This document shows positions 9,922 to 20,344 of a stretch of DNA of 64,000 bases, one piece after another. The position numbers were made by a program, and so were the translations under genes. The DNA is taken from the NCBI GenBank assembly GCA_034509755.1, contig CM067557.1, positions 18,026,001 through 18,090,000 of the forward strand, written 5' to 3'. The notes under the pieces are model-generated. The model was not told the origin of the DNA and did no database searches. It saw only the letters and a list, made by a program, of their open reading frames with translations. Within the stretch, counting starts at the first letter, position 1. Each line of letters starts with the position of its first letter. This DNA is from Anisodus tanguticus. Lineage: Eukaryota > Streptophyta > Magnoliopsida > Solanales > Solanaceae.

Positions 9922-11004
9922 TTATATATTTTTAAACCTCTTTTTCCTATAAGGTTTGTAATAAGGTTTGTATTGTTGTTTATTATATCTTTTATATCTC
10001 TTTTGCTGATATTTCTTATTTTTATGACCTTTCTTATATTTCATTTCTTTTCTTTTATCATCACATCCAAATACTAGTCTTCTTTCCGTCAATTCACATA
10101 TTTCTATTAATCCTAATTTCTTATATTTTTTAGTTTTTAGTTGCATTCTATATTCTTCACAATTTCTCATTAAGTATGCTTTTAGTACTCTTATTCTTTC
10201 TGCTAATGTGTTTTCTTTTGGTTCTAGTTGGGTATATTCTTTTGATACTTTAGTATTATATGGTGTCGGTAGGTGGTCATAATAAAGTTGTTGATATATT
10301 AAACCTTCTTGTGGTAAGAATCTAGCTTCATAAAAGAATTTACTAAAACTTATTGTATATTCTGGCAGTTTATTAATCTTACAACATTTCATGTTATTTA
10401 GATTTATTATTATTTCAATTTTTCTTTGTGCAAATACGTTTTCTCGTGGTACTAACCATTTTTCTCCTAAAAATTCTATTTTTAGTATAGTATCAAATAT
10501 CATTAGCATAGATTCCCAATCTGTTGCATGACTAAATACTTCTCCTCTTAATTGGTATGCTATAGATTCCATCCAATATGCTACTTTTCCAATCAATATT
10601 TTTGATATCAGCTCATAAATGTAATCTAGGTTTTCGGTATGTGTCGAGTTCATTAATGCTATATACATTCCAAGATTCCAATAATTTATTCTTCTTCCTA
10701 TTTCTTGTTCATCATAAACATTGTCTAAATCTAGGAAATATCCATTAAAGTTTACACCTTGTGTCATTGATCCTACAAATTCTTTAAATTCCGTTTGTTG
10801 TCCTACTGGTACATGTTCTGATAATCTAGTACGCTTTCTTGTTATTATTTCTAAATTGGGGTCTATTAGTTCTTCTTCAGGGTAATCATTAGTGTATTCA
10901 TTTATTATATCATCTGTTTCTACTTCTGTTTCTATAGGTCTATTAAATTCACCTTCTACATCGCTTTCAGGTTCTTCTTCTATGACTGCATTTACACTTT
11001 TCAT
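9922..11004 (-). CDS. Pararetroviral capsid protein, intact 360-codon frame
   Basis: This is the longest uninterrupted viral frame in the window. Residues 1-70 are acidic. Residues about 80-290 form the capsid core, collinear with the broken copy at 1682-2545. The C-terminus, about residues 290-360, is very rich in lysine, tyrosine and arginine and is likely nucleic-acid binding or nuclear targeting. The start at 11004 has homology to the start of the other copy. The upstream coiled-coil sequence is lost at the rearrangement junction at 11081, and the zinc knuckle is now in another frame. I see no promoter placed to express it, so the open frame probably reflects limited decay time. Confidence 0.8.
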   Translation of the reverse strand: MKSVNAVIEEEPESDVEGEFNRPIETEVETDDIINEYTNDYPEEELIDPNLEIITRKRTRLSEHVPVGQQTEFKEFVGSMTQGVNFNGYFLDLDNVYDEQEIGRRINYWNLGMYIALMNSTHTENLDYIYELISKILIGKVAYWMESIAYQLRGEVFSHATDWESMLMIFDTILKIEFLGEKWLVPRENVFAQRKIEIIINLNNMKCCKINKLPEYTISFSKFFYEARFLPQEGLIYQQLYYDHLPTPYNTKVSKEYTQLEPKENTLAERIRVLKAYLMRNCEEYRMQLKTKKYKKLGLIEICELTERRLVFGCDDKRKEMKYKKGHKNKKYQQKRYKRYNKQQYKPYYKPYRKKRFKNI

Positions 11005-11080
11005 TTTTTGTAAAGCTTCTATGATTTGGTTGTTTTCTTTTACTATTTCTTAGTTTTCTTCTTCTTCTATGAATTCTATT

Positions 11081-11180
11081 ACTTCAAAAACCAACAAGAC
11101 TTAAAATCCCATCAACCTACTACAGAAAAATCAAAAACTTTTACATCCAAGATTGCAACCATGCCATCCACTATACCATC
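11081..11180 (+). pseudogene. Inverted viral transactivator fragment, part 1
   Basis: The plus strand resembles the transactivator-like ORF read on the minus strand at about 7180-7320, including L-K-S-H-x-P-T-T-E and T-F-T-S-K. It begins at a junction with the capsid-side viral sequence and ends at the Copia insertion. The frame then resumes at 20345. Confidence 0.85.
11176..11180. repeat. Target site duplication CCATC, left
   Basis: CCATC immediately precedes the left LTR start (TGTAGGG). It is repeated at 20345-20349 immediately after the right LTR end (TTTCA). The uninterrupted viral copy at about 7200 confirms that one CCATC is present in the empty site. Confidence 0.93.
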
Positions 11181-12673
11181 TGTAGGGATTTTTGGTTGGG
11201 TCATAAACACAATGCTCGCACAACTGAAGTTAAAATTTTACCCAACAATGAACTATTATAGATAATCTAATGAATGTCAAAACATAATCAGGAATACTTA
11301 CAAGTCTCTGTATGCTGGATTCACAATGATGGTATCCACGCGAGTTGTCTCTCCAATTGCAAGTTCCAACTCCAGTGTATTTATCTAACAAAGAACGCTA
11401 GGAATTCTTTTGTTAGAAGAGAGAAAGTAATTCAAGACTCTAAGTCTTGAATCCTCTATTTTTTCTGACTGACTAACTGCCTAATTATGGGGTTTGTGTT
11501 GTTTATATAATAGGTAAAGGAAAAAACCTAAACCTAAAAGGAGTGCAAAAGACTAATTAGGCCCAAGTACTTTCTTTAGGTTTTCATCCAAGCTGCTTTA
11601 TTATATTAACATATTTAATTAAGTCCAAAATCAAATCTTGACTTAATTAAATAATTTCATCAAATAGAAATATATTCCATAATTATTATAAATTAAATAT
11701 TTCGGTTCTTAACCGAATATTTAATACTTTCTCAATACACTCTTATATTGAAAAGACAATCGCATATAGTGTGACCCTATAGGCCTTCACATATCGACAT
11801 TAATCTAATTAAGGTTCAATCGAAACTCCTAGACGACTTCGTATGACGAACTCAATATGTGAAGTACGTTTACACGAATCCAACAAACTTTACCTTTATG
11901 TGGAATAATAAAATCCTTTCATTCATGACACACTCGATTAAGCTTAGGATTTGCCAAGCGTCTATCTAAATGGCTTAATCACTTTATCTCATCTTTATTA
12001 GTAGACAACTAGACCATATTCAAAATATGTCTCTTGCATTGGACAATGACTTTATTCGACCTAATATAGAGAAGTTGAGTGTTCTCTCGAATTTCCAATC
12101 GAGGAATGAATCCTATTCTTGGCTCAACTACTACCTTTGTTTATATCGTAATGCACCCAACTCAAGCCGTATCTACCCCATAAGGAGTGCAATCTTTGAA
12201 CTTGGTCAAAGTACGTCATTCTACAAACAAAGCACGTATTGACCTCAAGTTGAAGGACTTTTATATCCCATATACCGATAACACTATAGACATGTATAAC
12301 AAATAGTTTATCGGCAGGGTGTACCAATAGTCTCCAAAGTATCCATGTGTCCATCATGAATAACAATTACATGTAGTCGTGAGACTCACTACATTCTCTA
12401 AGAATGTGATGCAAACCACATGTCGACTTATAACATATCATCGATAGCCCATTCTCGATGATCATTAGTCGAGGCAATTTGAGAGTTACGCTTTATCATT
12501 ACTATCTCACTCTATCAATGAGAGCGCCATCTCAAGGGAGCACATATATGAATAATTGCAAACAATAATTTAATAACTACAAATGCCATAAATATTTTAA
12601 TCATTAATAATATGAATGTGTTCAAGTATATTTGTCGGTAATTTGGATTGTCTCTAGGACACATATACTTTCA
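11181..12673 (-). repeat. Copia 3' LTR (left)
   Basis: It begins TGTAGGGATTTTTGG and ends ACATATACTTTCA, and is 1493 bp long. It matches 18980-20344 except that the segment 11504-11674 is inverted there. About 136 bp (11368-11503) and about 15 bp (11675-11689) are absent from the other LTR. Confidence 0.95.
11504..11674. repeat. LTR segment inverted relative to the partner LTR
   Basis: This 171-bp block is the reverse complement of 19174-19345 in the right LTR, while the sequence on both sides is collinear. Both block ends are AT-rich (TATATAATAGG and GAAATATA). Confidence 0.93.
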
Positions 12674-12690
12674 ATCTCCCACTTGGCCTA
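12674..12690 (-). promoter_or_regulatory. Copia polypurine tract
   Basis: Directly next to the left LTR the minus strand reads CCAAGTGGGAGAT, the usual Copia plus-strand primer. It is correctly placed just upstream of the 3' LTR. Confidence 0.8.
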
Positions 12691-13450
12691 GAGCCAATCT
12701 CCAATGTACTAATACACATATTTTCAAAATGACCATTATGTTTAGCTAAGCTTAATGGTTTGGTAAATGGATCAGCTAGATTATCATCTGTGGGAACATA
12801 ATCTATATCTATTTCTTTGGATTCCACCATATCCCTAAGTATGTGGTACTTCCTTGGTACATGTTTATTTTTGTTGGTTGATCTTGGTTCCTTTGCTTGC
12901 GTAATCGCACCAGTATTTTCACAATATATGGTTATTGCACGACTGGCACTAAGAACAAACCCTAGTTCTTTTAAGAACTCAGATATAGCGATAGCCTCTT
13001 TACCAGCTTCCGATCCAACAATGTATTTGGCTTCAGTTGTTGAATCAGTAGTGGTTTCTTACTTGGAACTTTTCCAACTTACTGCTCCACCGTTAAAAAT
13101 GAAGGTATATCCAGATTGTGACTTATAATCATCAAGATTTGTTTGGAAGCTAGCATCAGTGTACCCAGTAGCCACTAGCTTCTCCTTTCCACCATAGACT
13201 AAGAAATACTCTTTAGTTCGTATAAGATACTTAAGAATATTCTTGACTACTTTCCAGTGTTCCTCCCCAGGATTCTTCTGGAATTTTCAGGTCATGCTAA
13301 GTGCATAAGCAACATCTGGCCTAGTGCAAGTCATGTCATACATGATTGATCCTATAGCTGAAGCATATGTGATCTTCTTCATGCGTTCAAGTTCTGCAAT
13401 GGTAGAAGGACTATCCTTCTTAGATAACTTGATGCCATGATTCATAGGAA
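12690..13450 (-). pseudogene. Copia RNase H domain
   Basis: Leftwards from about 13170, fragments include Y-T-D-A-S-F, S-G-Y-T-F-I-F and T-T-E-A-K-Y, which hold the acidic residues of Copia RNase H. The end has the family's D-I-D-Y-V-P-T-D-D-N-L-A-D-P-F-T-K. There are in-frame stops. It follows RT and is the last domain before the polypurine tract. Confidence 0.85.
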
Positions 13451-13454
13451 GACT

Positions 13455-14160
13455 TTATTTCTTGGAGTTTTTCATAGAGAAACGTCTTAGCACTTTGTCT
13501 ATGAATGTGGAATGTGAAAGCCCTAACAATATATTAGGTCTATCTCGGTAGATCTTAATTCCAAGAATGTAACAGGCTTCACCCAAGTCCTTTATCATGA
13601 AGGTGCTGGACAACCATTCCTTCACGGATTGCATGAGAGACACATTGTTTCCCATTATTAATATGTCATCTAAATATATGATATTGAAAATAATATTCCA
13701 TTCCTTGAGTTTACTATAAACGCATGGATCCTCTTTGAGTCTAACAAAGTCAAACAATTTGATAGCTTTGTCAAAGCAAATATTCCAACTCCTCGAGGCT
13801 TGCTTAAGTTCATAAATGGACTTTTGTAGCTTGCATACTGCTCTGGATTTTGATTTGGATGTAAAACCTTCAGGTTGTATCATATACACTTCCTCAATTA
13901 GCTTACCATTGAGAAAAGCGATTTTAACATTCATCTGCCAAATTTCATAGTCGTAGTATGCAACTATTGCAAGAAAAATCCAAATGGACTTAATTTTTGC
14001 AACTAGCAAAAAGTTTTCATCATAGTCTACCCCAGGTTGTTGACTCTAACCTTTTTCTACCAACCTAGCCTTGTAGGTTTGTACATTGCCATTTCCGTCA
14101 ATCCTCTTCTTGAAGACCCATTTGCATCCTATAGGTCTATCCCCAGTGGCAAATCAACCA
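13455..14160 (-). pseudogene. Copia reverse transcriptase domain
   Basis: The open frame 13455-14009 (184 codons) contains the Copia RT signatures Q-M-N-V-K-I-A-F-L-N-G, E-V-Y-M-x-Q-P-E-G-F, and the catalytic box Y-L-D-D-I-L. The upstream part, including the lost R-L-V-A-K-G region, is shifted out of frame near 14009-14160. RT is the core of the element's replication. The catalytic aspartates remain. Confidence 0.92.
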
Positions 14161-14570
14161 AGTTCCAAACTTGATTATTGTACATTGAGTCCATTTCAGA
14201 TTTCATGGCTTCCTGCCATCTCTTCGAGTCAATGTCTAACATAGCCTCAGTGTAGGTTGTAGGTTCATCATTGTCAGGAATTTCTATGTCATTTTGATTC
14301 TCCATAAGGAGGTTAAGTCTTTCAGGCTGACGGTGAGTCCTAGTTGACCTACGTAGTTAATTATTCTGCGTTTCTATGGTTCTTGTATTCTGATCATGAG
14401 AAGGTTCTTGTGTGTTGGACCTTCCACCACTATGAGAGCTTTCAGGAATATCATTTTCATGTGTTTCATGAGGGGAATAATGTACAACCATTGTATCATC
14501 TTCCATTGGTTGTGTATAAGAATCTTGCATATTTGCATTATTTCTTACATCACTCCCACTGGCTGAAGAT

Positions 14571-14662
14571 TGTCCTCTAAGTAACAAATCTTCACCAAAT
14601 ACTCCTACTGAATTCTTGTCCTCTAAGTAACAAATCTTCACCAAATACTCCTACTGAATTCT
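14571..14662 (-). repeat. 46-bp tandem duplication in the integrase-RT linker
   Basis: TGTCCTCTAAGTAACAAATC at 14571 recurs at 14617, and the next 26 bases also repeat. The length is not a multiple of three, so it shifts the polyprotein frame. This explains two overlapping frames that share the peptide N-S-V-G-V-F-G-E-D. Confidence 0.92.
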
Positions 14663-15800
14663 TGTCTAGGTCATTTGACAAGGATTCAACCTCTATGTTG
14701 TTTTGTGGTTCTTGAACTTCTTCGAGTTCTATCTTATTGTAACTCTGTTCCTTGTAGATATAGTCTTCCTCAAGGAAAGTTGCATTCCTGGAAACTATAG
14801 TCTTATGTTCTTCAGGAAGATAGAAATAATATCCTCTTGTTTCTTTTGGATATCTCACAAAATAACATTTCTCACTTTTTGATTTCAACTTGTCAGTAAG
14901 CATTTTCTTTACATAAGCAGGACAACCCCATGCTCGCATATGCGTAAGAGCATGCTTCTTGCAATACCATATCTCATATGTTGTTTTTTCTACTGACTTT
15001 GAAGGAACTCTATTCAGAATATAAATTGAGTTCTGTAAAGAATAACCCCAAAGGTATGTTGGAAGAGCTGAGAAACTAATCATGGATCTAACCATATCTA
15101 ATAAGGTTCGATTTCTCCTTTCAGCAACACCATTCATTTGTGGTGTTCCAGGAGGCGTCCATTGTGATTAGACTCCATGAAGTTTCAAATAATCTAGAAA
15201 TTCTTTACTCAAGTATTATCCTTCTCGATCCGATCGAAGGGTCTTGATAATCCTTTCAAGTTGTTTCTCCACTTCTAACTAATACTCCTTGAATTTCTCA
15301 AAGGCTTCGGACTTGTGCTTCATAAGATACACATGTCCAAATCTAGTGAAATCATCTGTAAAAGTAATGAAGAGGAAAACCTCCCTTAGCTTGAGTAGAA
15401 AATGGCCCATATACATCATTATGGACTAACTGAAGTACCTCTTTGTCTAGTACACCTTTCCTAGAAAGTGGCTTATATGTCATTTTTCCTCTCAAACAAG
15501 ATTCACAGTTACCATAAGACTCAAAGTGAAATGGTGCTAGATAGTCTAACTTTATTAATCTTGCTATCATTGTTTCATTAATATGACCAAGCCTACAATG
15601 CCATAAGTAGGTGGGCTTTCTCAGATTACTTATCTTAGCTCGCTTGTTTTGCACATTGAGAATATCACGATTATAATTAAATGTATATAAACCATTCACA
15701 AGTGGAGCATTCCCATAAACAATACCATTATGCGACAATATATAATTACTATTAGCAATATATGAGGAAAACCCTTCAATGTCTAACATAGGAATGGAAA
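14592..15800 (-). pseudogene. Copia integrase (with GAG-pre-integrase)
   Basis: The frame 15352-15789 has the N-terminal zinc site: L-W-H-C-R-L-G-H-I-N followed by C-E-S-C. The catalytic core lies between 15350 and 15137 and is broken by stops. The frame 14592-15137 begins with N-G-V-A-E-R-R-N-R-T, the conserved region around the catalytic glutamate. Integrase inserts the cDNA into the genome. The 46-bp duplication at 14571 terminates this frame. Confidence 0.9.
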
Positions 15801-16014
15801 TAATATTTCTCGTAATCGAGGGAAAAAAATAACAATTATTTAATTCTAGTCTATAACCCGAGGGTAGATCTAATCTATAAGTTCCTACACGGTCAACATC
15901 AACTCATGGTCCATTTCCCACGCGTAGGTCAACTTTCCCTAGTCTAACCATCCTGCTGTTAATTAGACCCTGCACATTATTACAAATGTGTGATCCACAA
16001 GTAGTATCTAACAC
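15801..16014 (-). pseudogene. Copia aspartic protease
   Basis: Just after gag the minus strand reads V-L-D-T-T-C-G-S-H-I-C. The catalytic aspartate is kept, and a TGA immediately precedes it where relatives have tryptophan. The family protease cleaves the gag-pol precursor. Position between the gag knuckle and integrase supports the call. Confidence 0.82.
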
Positions 16015-16878
16015 TCAGCAGTGAGAGTTATTCATAGACATATTTATCTCAATGACAAACATACCTTTTCTAGCAAAGCCAGAAGCACCTAGTGCCTTAT
16101 CGCCCTCTGGAGCAGTGCAATCTTTCTTCCAATGCCCTTTCTGTTTACAGTTGAGGCATACGTCCTTAGGCAACCTTGACTTCTTTTGAACAACCCCTTT
16201 TGGTTTCAAAGCTGTGGGGTTGGCATCAGCCTTACCCTTCTTCTTATGCATGTTCTTACCCTTAGGCTTGAACCTAGCAGATGAGCTCGCCATGAGCACA
16301 ACCTTGCCCTTTGAGGTGGATGATTCATAAGTCTTAAGCATGTTATGAAGTTCTGGATGCTTCGCCTTAGTTCCATTCATGTTGTAATTCACAATAAAGT
16401 TTTCAAATGAACTAGGAAGCGAGTTCAATATTAGGTTGACTGAGACATTTTCAGGCAGCTTCGTTCCAATCGAAGACAACCTCTCAATCAATCCAATCAT
16501 CTTCAAAACATGATCAGACACCTGACCCCCTTCATTAAGCTTGAACTTGAAGAGATCTCTTAGCAGTTCATACTCCATTGTCTGAGACTGTGAAGCATAA
16601 AGACTCTTCAAATGTTCCAACATCTCATAGGGACCCATGTTCTCATACTTCCTTTGTAACTCTGTAGTCATAGAGGACAACACAAAACATTGTGATGATG
16701 TCGCATCATCCTGATGCTTCTGATAAACAACTTTGTCAAACGTAGCATACTCAACAGACTTCTCATCAGGAATCTTAGGAACAACTGTGTCCAACACATA
16801 CTCAATCTTTTCCTGCCTTAGAACCAAACGCAAATTTCGCAACCAATCTGGATAATTTGATCCAGTCAACTTATTCAT
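16015..16878 (-). CDS. Copia gag polyprotein
   Basis: This open 287-codon frame starts L-T-G-S-N-Y-P-D-W-L after M-N-K, typical of Copia gag (UBN2 family). A retrotransposon gag core covers about residues 5-170, and a basic K/G-rich linker about 195-235. A CCHC knuckle C-L-N-C-K-Q-K-G-H-W-K-K-D-C lies at about residues 240-255. Gag forms the virus-like particle and binds RNA. The frame ends at the TGA in front of the protease. It is the best-preserved Copia gene here. Confidence 0.9.
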   Translation of the reverse strand: MNKLTGSNYPDWLRNLRLVLRQEKIEYVLDTVVPKIPDEKSVEYATFDKVVYQKHQDDATSSQCFVLSSMTTELQRKYENMGPYEMLEHLKSLYASQSQTMEYELLRDLFKFKLNEGGQVSDHVLKMIGLIERLSSIGTKLPENVSVNLILNSLPSSFENFIVNYNMNGTKAKHPELHNMLKTYESSTSKGKVVLMASSSARFKPKGKNMHKKKGKADANPTALKPKGVVQKKSRLPKDVCLNCKQKGHWKKDCTAPEGDKALGASGFARKGMFVIEINMSMNNSHC

Positions 16879-18960
16879 TTCAGTGACCCTTTCACTCTTC
16901 CACGGACTGATACATGTACCGAATGCTCATACGGGAAAGTTGACTCCTGGGTCTGGAACCTGGGGGGTTGCTCTGAGAAATCCTTTCTTTCTCGTCCACT
17001 CACGGGGGTGCGGACACACCTGCGCGGATTACAGGTGACATCTTTTATATTCTGTCGAGAGTTCGGATTGCTCCACCTAAGTAGAACGAAAAGAAGGAAT
17101 TGGAAAAAAAGGGGGAGCTATTGTGAAGCCTAGAAAGGCGGAAGCGGAAAATCGCTTATACCGAGTTCCCCAACAACCAAACATTTCAATGATAAATTCG
17201 ACATTTTAAATAATCTAAAGAAATAGATTGAGCAAAATTAAACTCAAATATAATTTCTTGAACACATTCAATAACTAATTAACATGGACTTTAGTTTAAT
17301 TAGCTCCCACTATTTTAACATATTCTACGACCCTAGAGAAGAATACAGACACATATCAAATATGATCATAATGGGCCAAGATGCAAGTTCATACCATCAT
17401 GGCCTCTGCTAGGGTTGATGACCACAACAACACAACCTGGTAGGTCTCAAAACCAATTACAAACAATTCAAAATTCTTGGTTGATCGTGTTTAGTCGATC
17501 TGTATCCTTAGATTATTGTGACACTAGGGCGCCAAGATATAACTAAGTAAGTCAGCCCCGTTACGCGACTGTAATTTTGCATAAGTTTAGCCTTGAAGAC
17601 CAGAGCAAACACTAGGGTGTAAATACTCACGAACGAAAAGGTTTCTCACTCACAATTGCAAACAAATGTATCTATGAATGAGTGCAAAATCCTCATATAA
17701 CGGAGCAAACACTGGAGTGTAAATACTCATGGTAAAAAAAGGGTCTTGTACTCATTCAATTATAACGGACGATGCGTTCATTCCAAATGAGACTTATATT
17801 AAAATTTTGGGGAACATTTTAAGCGGGGTTTAACAAGATTCAGGTTTTACATGATTAATCAAATAAAGCACATATTGGGCGCTGCCTACCCAAACATAAT
17901 ATAATGCGGTCCGACAAATACTGGGTGCCATCTATCCAAACATAAATTTACAGACTCTATACTAATTATTTAAATGATAATCAATTAAACAATTAGGAGA
18001 AACAATTAATATAAGAGCATATTATCAAATAACATGCTAAATAACAATAATCGTGGGTTAATTAATTTGTTTCAATTTAGAAAATATTTAAATTCCAAAT
18101 TTAAACCTCAATTTTTTTCCCAGAATTTTCTGCCTATCCAAACAGTCCCTTAACATATCTGAAACTAAAATTAATTTTCAAGGACCTTTCTGCAATTTTT
18201 AGATTCTTCAGAATTTACAGAATTTCCCCGAGGGTTATTCTGCAATGTCAGAAACTAAATTTAAAGATTCGCCCCAAGGACCAAACTACAGTTTTAGAAA
18301 CTTTGTAAATTTTTTAGAAAAGCCCCAGGGACCAAATTGCAATTTAAGAACACTAATTTTAATTGCAAATAGGTCCATGTACTGTTTCAAATTCTCAAAA
18401 TTAATCCAATCCACAAATCAAATTTGAGGATCCGTTTTCGGCCCACCTCATCGCGAACCACCACCAGTCGATGCCCCTCGTCGGGACGATCACGCCAGTG
18501 GTTTTAAACCACTGATTTCCAGCGTGTGGTGGCCGAAAGTAGGCCCGCCTTCAGTTGTTTCCAAGCAGCCTTCCGGCGGCTTTTCCCAGCGGCTACGCCG
18601 TGTCGCGCCACCTCCCACACCTCCATCGACCATCATACATCTCTTTCCCGTCCTTTATCATGCACCATGCTCAAGATTTTAGGGCGGAGAAGCTTCAATC
18701 CGCCTTTAATGGCGGACGAGCTCCAACACTCCAAATCAAGTCGGTTTCCGCATAATGGCTTCGGGTAAGTGACGTAACAGTGTTCTTGATAATAGTGGAG
18801 ACGGTGGCTGAACAACGGCGAATTGTCGAAAATCCGGATTCCGGTGAGTGAACAATTTCCGATTTTCTTTTTTTTTTTTTGAAAATCAATTTAAACAAAT
18901 TATTGAAATTAATTAACCCATATAATTGTTATTAAATATTATCACATAATCATTAAACCA
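16879..18960 (-). other. Copia 5' untranslated leader, unusually long
   Basis: About 2.1 kb separates the PBS from the gag ATG with no long frame on the element's strand. Most of it is AT-rich. Two blocks stand out as GC-richer: about 16905-17120 next to gag, and about 18430-18830 near the PBS. A short repeated phrase (GAGCAAACACT followed by GTGTAAATACTCA) occurs near 17600 and 17700. I cannot assign a function. The blocks could be captured host or organellar DNA, or a normal feature of this family. Confidence 0.6.
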
Positions 18961-18978
18961 GCCCCGGCTCTGATGCCA
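18961..18978 (-). promoter_or_regulatory. Copia primer binding site
   Basis: One base after the right LTR the minus strand reads TGGCATCAGAGCCGGGGC. This resembles the initiator-methionine tRNA 3' end complement TGGTATCAGAGC with one mismatch. It fixes the right LTR as the 5' LTR. Confidence 0.85.
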
Positions 18979-18979
18979 C

Positions 18980-20344
18980 TGTAGGGATTTTTTGTTGGGT
19001 CATGAACACAATGCTCGCACAGCGGAAGTTAAAATTTTATCCAACAATGAACTGATATAGCTATATGATAATCTATTGAATGTCAAAACATAATCAGGAA
19101 TACTTACAATTCTTTGTATGATGGTTTCAAAACTATGGTATCCACGCAAGTTGTCACTCCAATTGCAAGTTCCTATATTTCTATTTGATGGAAATTATTT
19201 AATCAAGTCAAGATTGAATTTTGGACTTAATTAAATATGTTAATATAATAAAGGGGCTTGGATGAAAACCTAAAGAAAGTACTTGGGCTTAATTAGTATT
19301 CTGTACTCCTTTTAGGTTTAGGTTTTTCCCTTTACCTATTATATAAATTAAATATTTCGGTTCCTAATCGAATATTTAATACTTTCTCAATACACTCTTA
19401 GATTGAAAAGACAATCGCATATAGTGTGACACTATAGGCCTTCACATATCGACATTAATCTAATTAAGGTTCATACGAAACTCCTAGACGGCTTCGTATG
19501 ACAAACTCAATATGTGAAGTACGTTTACATGAATCCAACAAACTTTACCTTTATGTGGAATAATAAAATCCTTTCATTCACGACACACTCTATTAAGCTT
19601 AGGATTTGCCAAGTGTCTATCTAAATGGCTTAATCACTTTATCTCATCTTTATTAGTCGACAACAAGACCATATTCAAAATATGTCTCTTGCATTGGCCA
19701 ATGACTTTATTCGACCTAGTATAGAGAAGTTGAATGTTCTCTCGAATTTCCAATCGAGGAATGAATCCTATTCTTGGCTCAACTACTGCTTTTGTTTACA
19801 TCGTAATGCACCCAATTCAAGCCGTATCTACCCCATAAGGACTGTAAGCTTTGAACTTGGTCAAAGTACATCATTCTTCAAACAAGGCATGTATTGACCT
19901 CAAGTTGAAGGACTTTTATATCCCACATATCGATAACACTATAGACATGTATAACAAATAATTTATCGGCAGGGTGTATCAATACTCTCCAAAGCATCCA
20001 TATGTCCATCACGAATAACAATTACCTATAGTCGTGAGACACACTACATTCTATAAGAATGTGATGCAGACCACATGTCGACATCGATATCACATTCTCA
20101 ATGATCATTAGTCGATGCAATTTTGAGAGTTACGGTTGCAATTTTGAGAGTTACGCTTTATCATTAATATCTCACTCTATCAATGACAGCGCCAACTCAA
20201 GGGAGAACATATATGAATAATTGCAAACAATCAAACAATAATTCAATAACTGAAAATGCCATAAATATTAATCATTAATAATATGAATATGTTCAAGTAC
20301 ATCTGTCCATAACTAGGATTGTCTCTAGGACACATATACTTTCA
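18980..20344 (-). repeat. Copia 5' LTR (right)
   Basis: It begins TGTAGGGATTTTTTG and ends TTTCA, and is 1365 bp long. Compared with the left LTR it carries the inverted block 19174-19345 and lacks about 150 bp around it. It also has a short duplication of TGCAATTTTGAGAGTTACG near 20124-20155. Confidence 0.95.
19174..19345. repeat. Inverted LTR segment (partner of 11504-11674)
   Basis: This block reads as the reverse complement of the corresponding piece of the left LTR. Its left neighbour GCAAGTTCC and right neighbour AATTAAATATTTCGG are in the normal orientation in both LTRs. Confidence 0.93.

Larger units (their letters stand above)
1..11084 (-). mobile_element. Endogenous pararetrovirus tandem array (Caulimoviridae, solendovirus-like)
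   Basis: The minus strand carries the full gene set of a plant pararetrovirus: capsid with a lysine/tyrosine-rich tail, CCHC knuckle, DSGA protease, RT with YVDD, RNase H and a transactivator-like ORF, followed by a promoter/leader and a second round of genes. The first capsid ORF starts at 11004 and the second at 2545, a spacing of 8459 bp, about one genome of this family. The array runs head to tail, so the 5376-to-1 half continues directly from the 11084-to-5377 half. No LTRs flank it, as expected for virus DNA captured by host repair. Gene order and motifs point to the TVCV/LycEPRV group. Stops and frameshifts in nearly every gene show it is a decayed genomic copy. Confidence 0.88.
11181..20344 (-). 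mobile_element. Ty1/Copia LTR retrotransposon, complete but inactive
   Basis: The element is 9164 bp from TG to CA, flanked by CCATC duplications, and inserted into the viral transactivator fragment. Coding order on the minus strand is gag, protease, integrase, RT, RNase H, which is Copia order. The 5' LTR is the right one (18980-20344), followed by a tRNA-iMet-type PBS. A purine-rich tract abuts the left LTR. Stops and frameshifts break the polyprotein. The two LTRs differ by substitutions, indels and one inverted block, so the insertion is not very recent. Confidence 0.95.

Noticed and set aside
12027..12242. Similar 71-codon frames at 12027 and 19682
   Set aside because: They are equivalent positions in the two Copia LTRs, with no domain, and are explained by LTR duplication.
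18526..18768. 80-codon plus-strand frame in a GC-rich block
   Set aside because: It lies in the Copia leader, is antisense to the element, and has no recognisable domain. The block itself is noted as unusual, but the frame is not supported as a gene.
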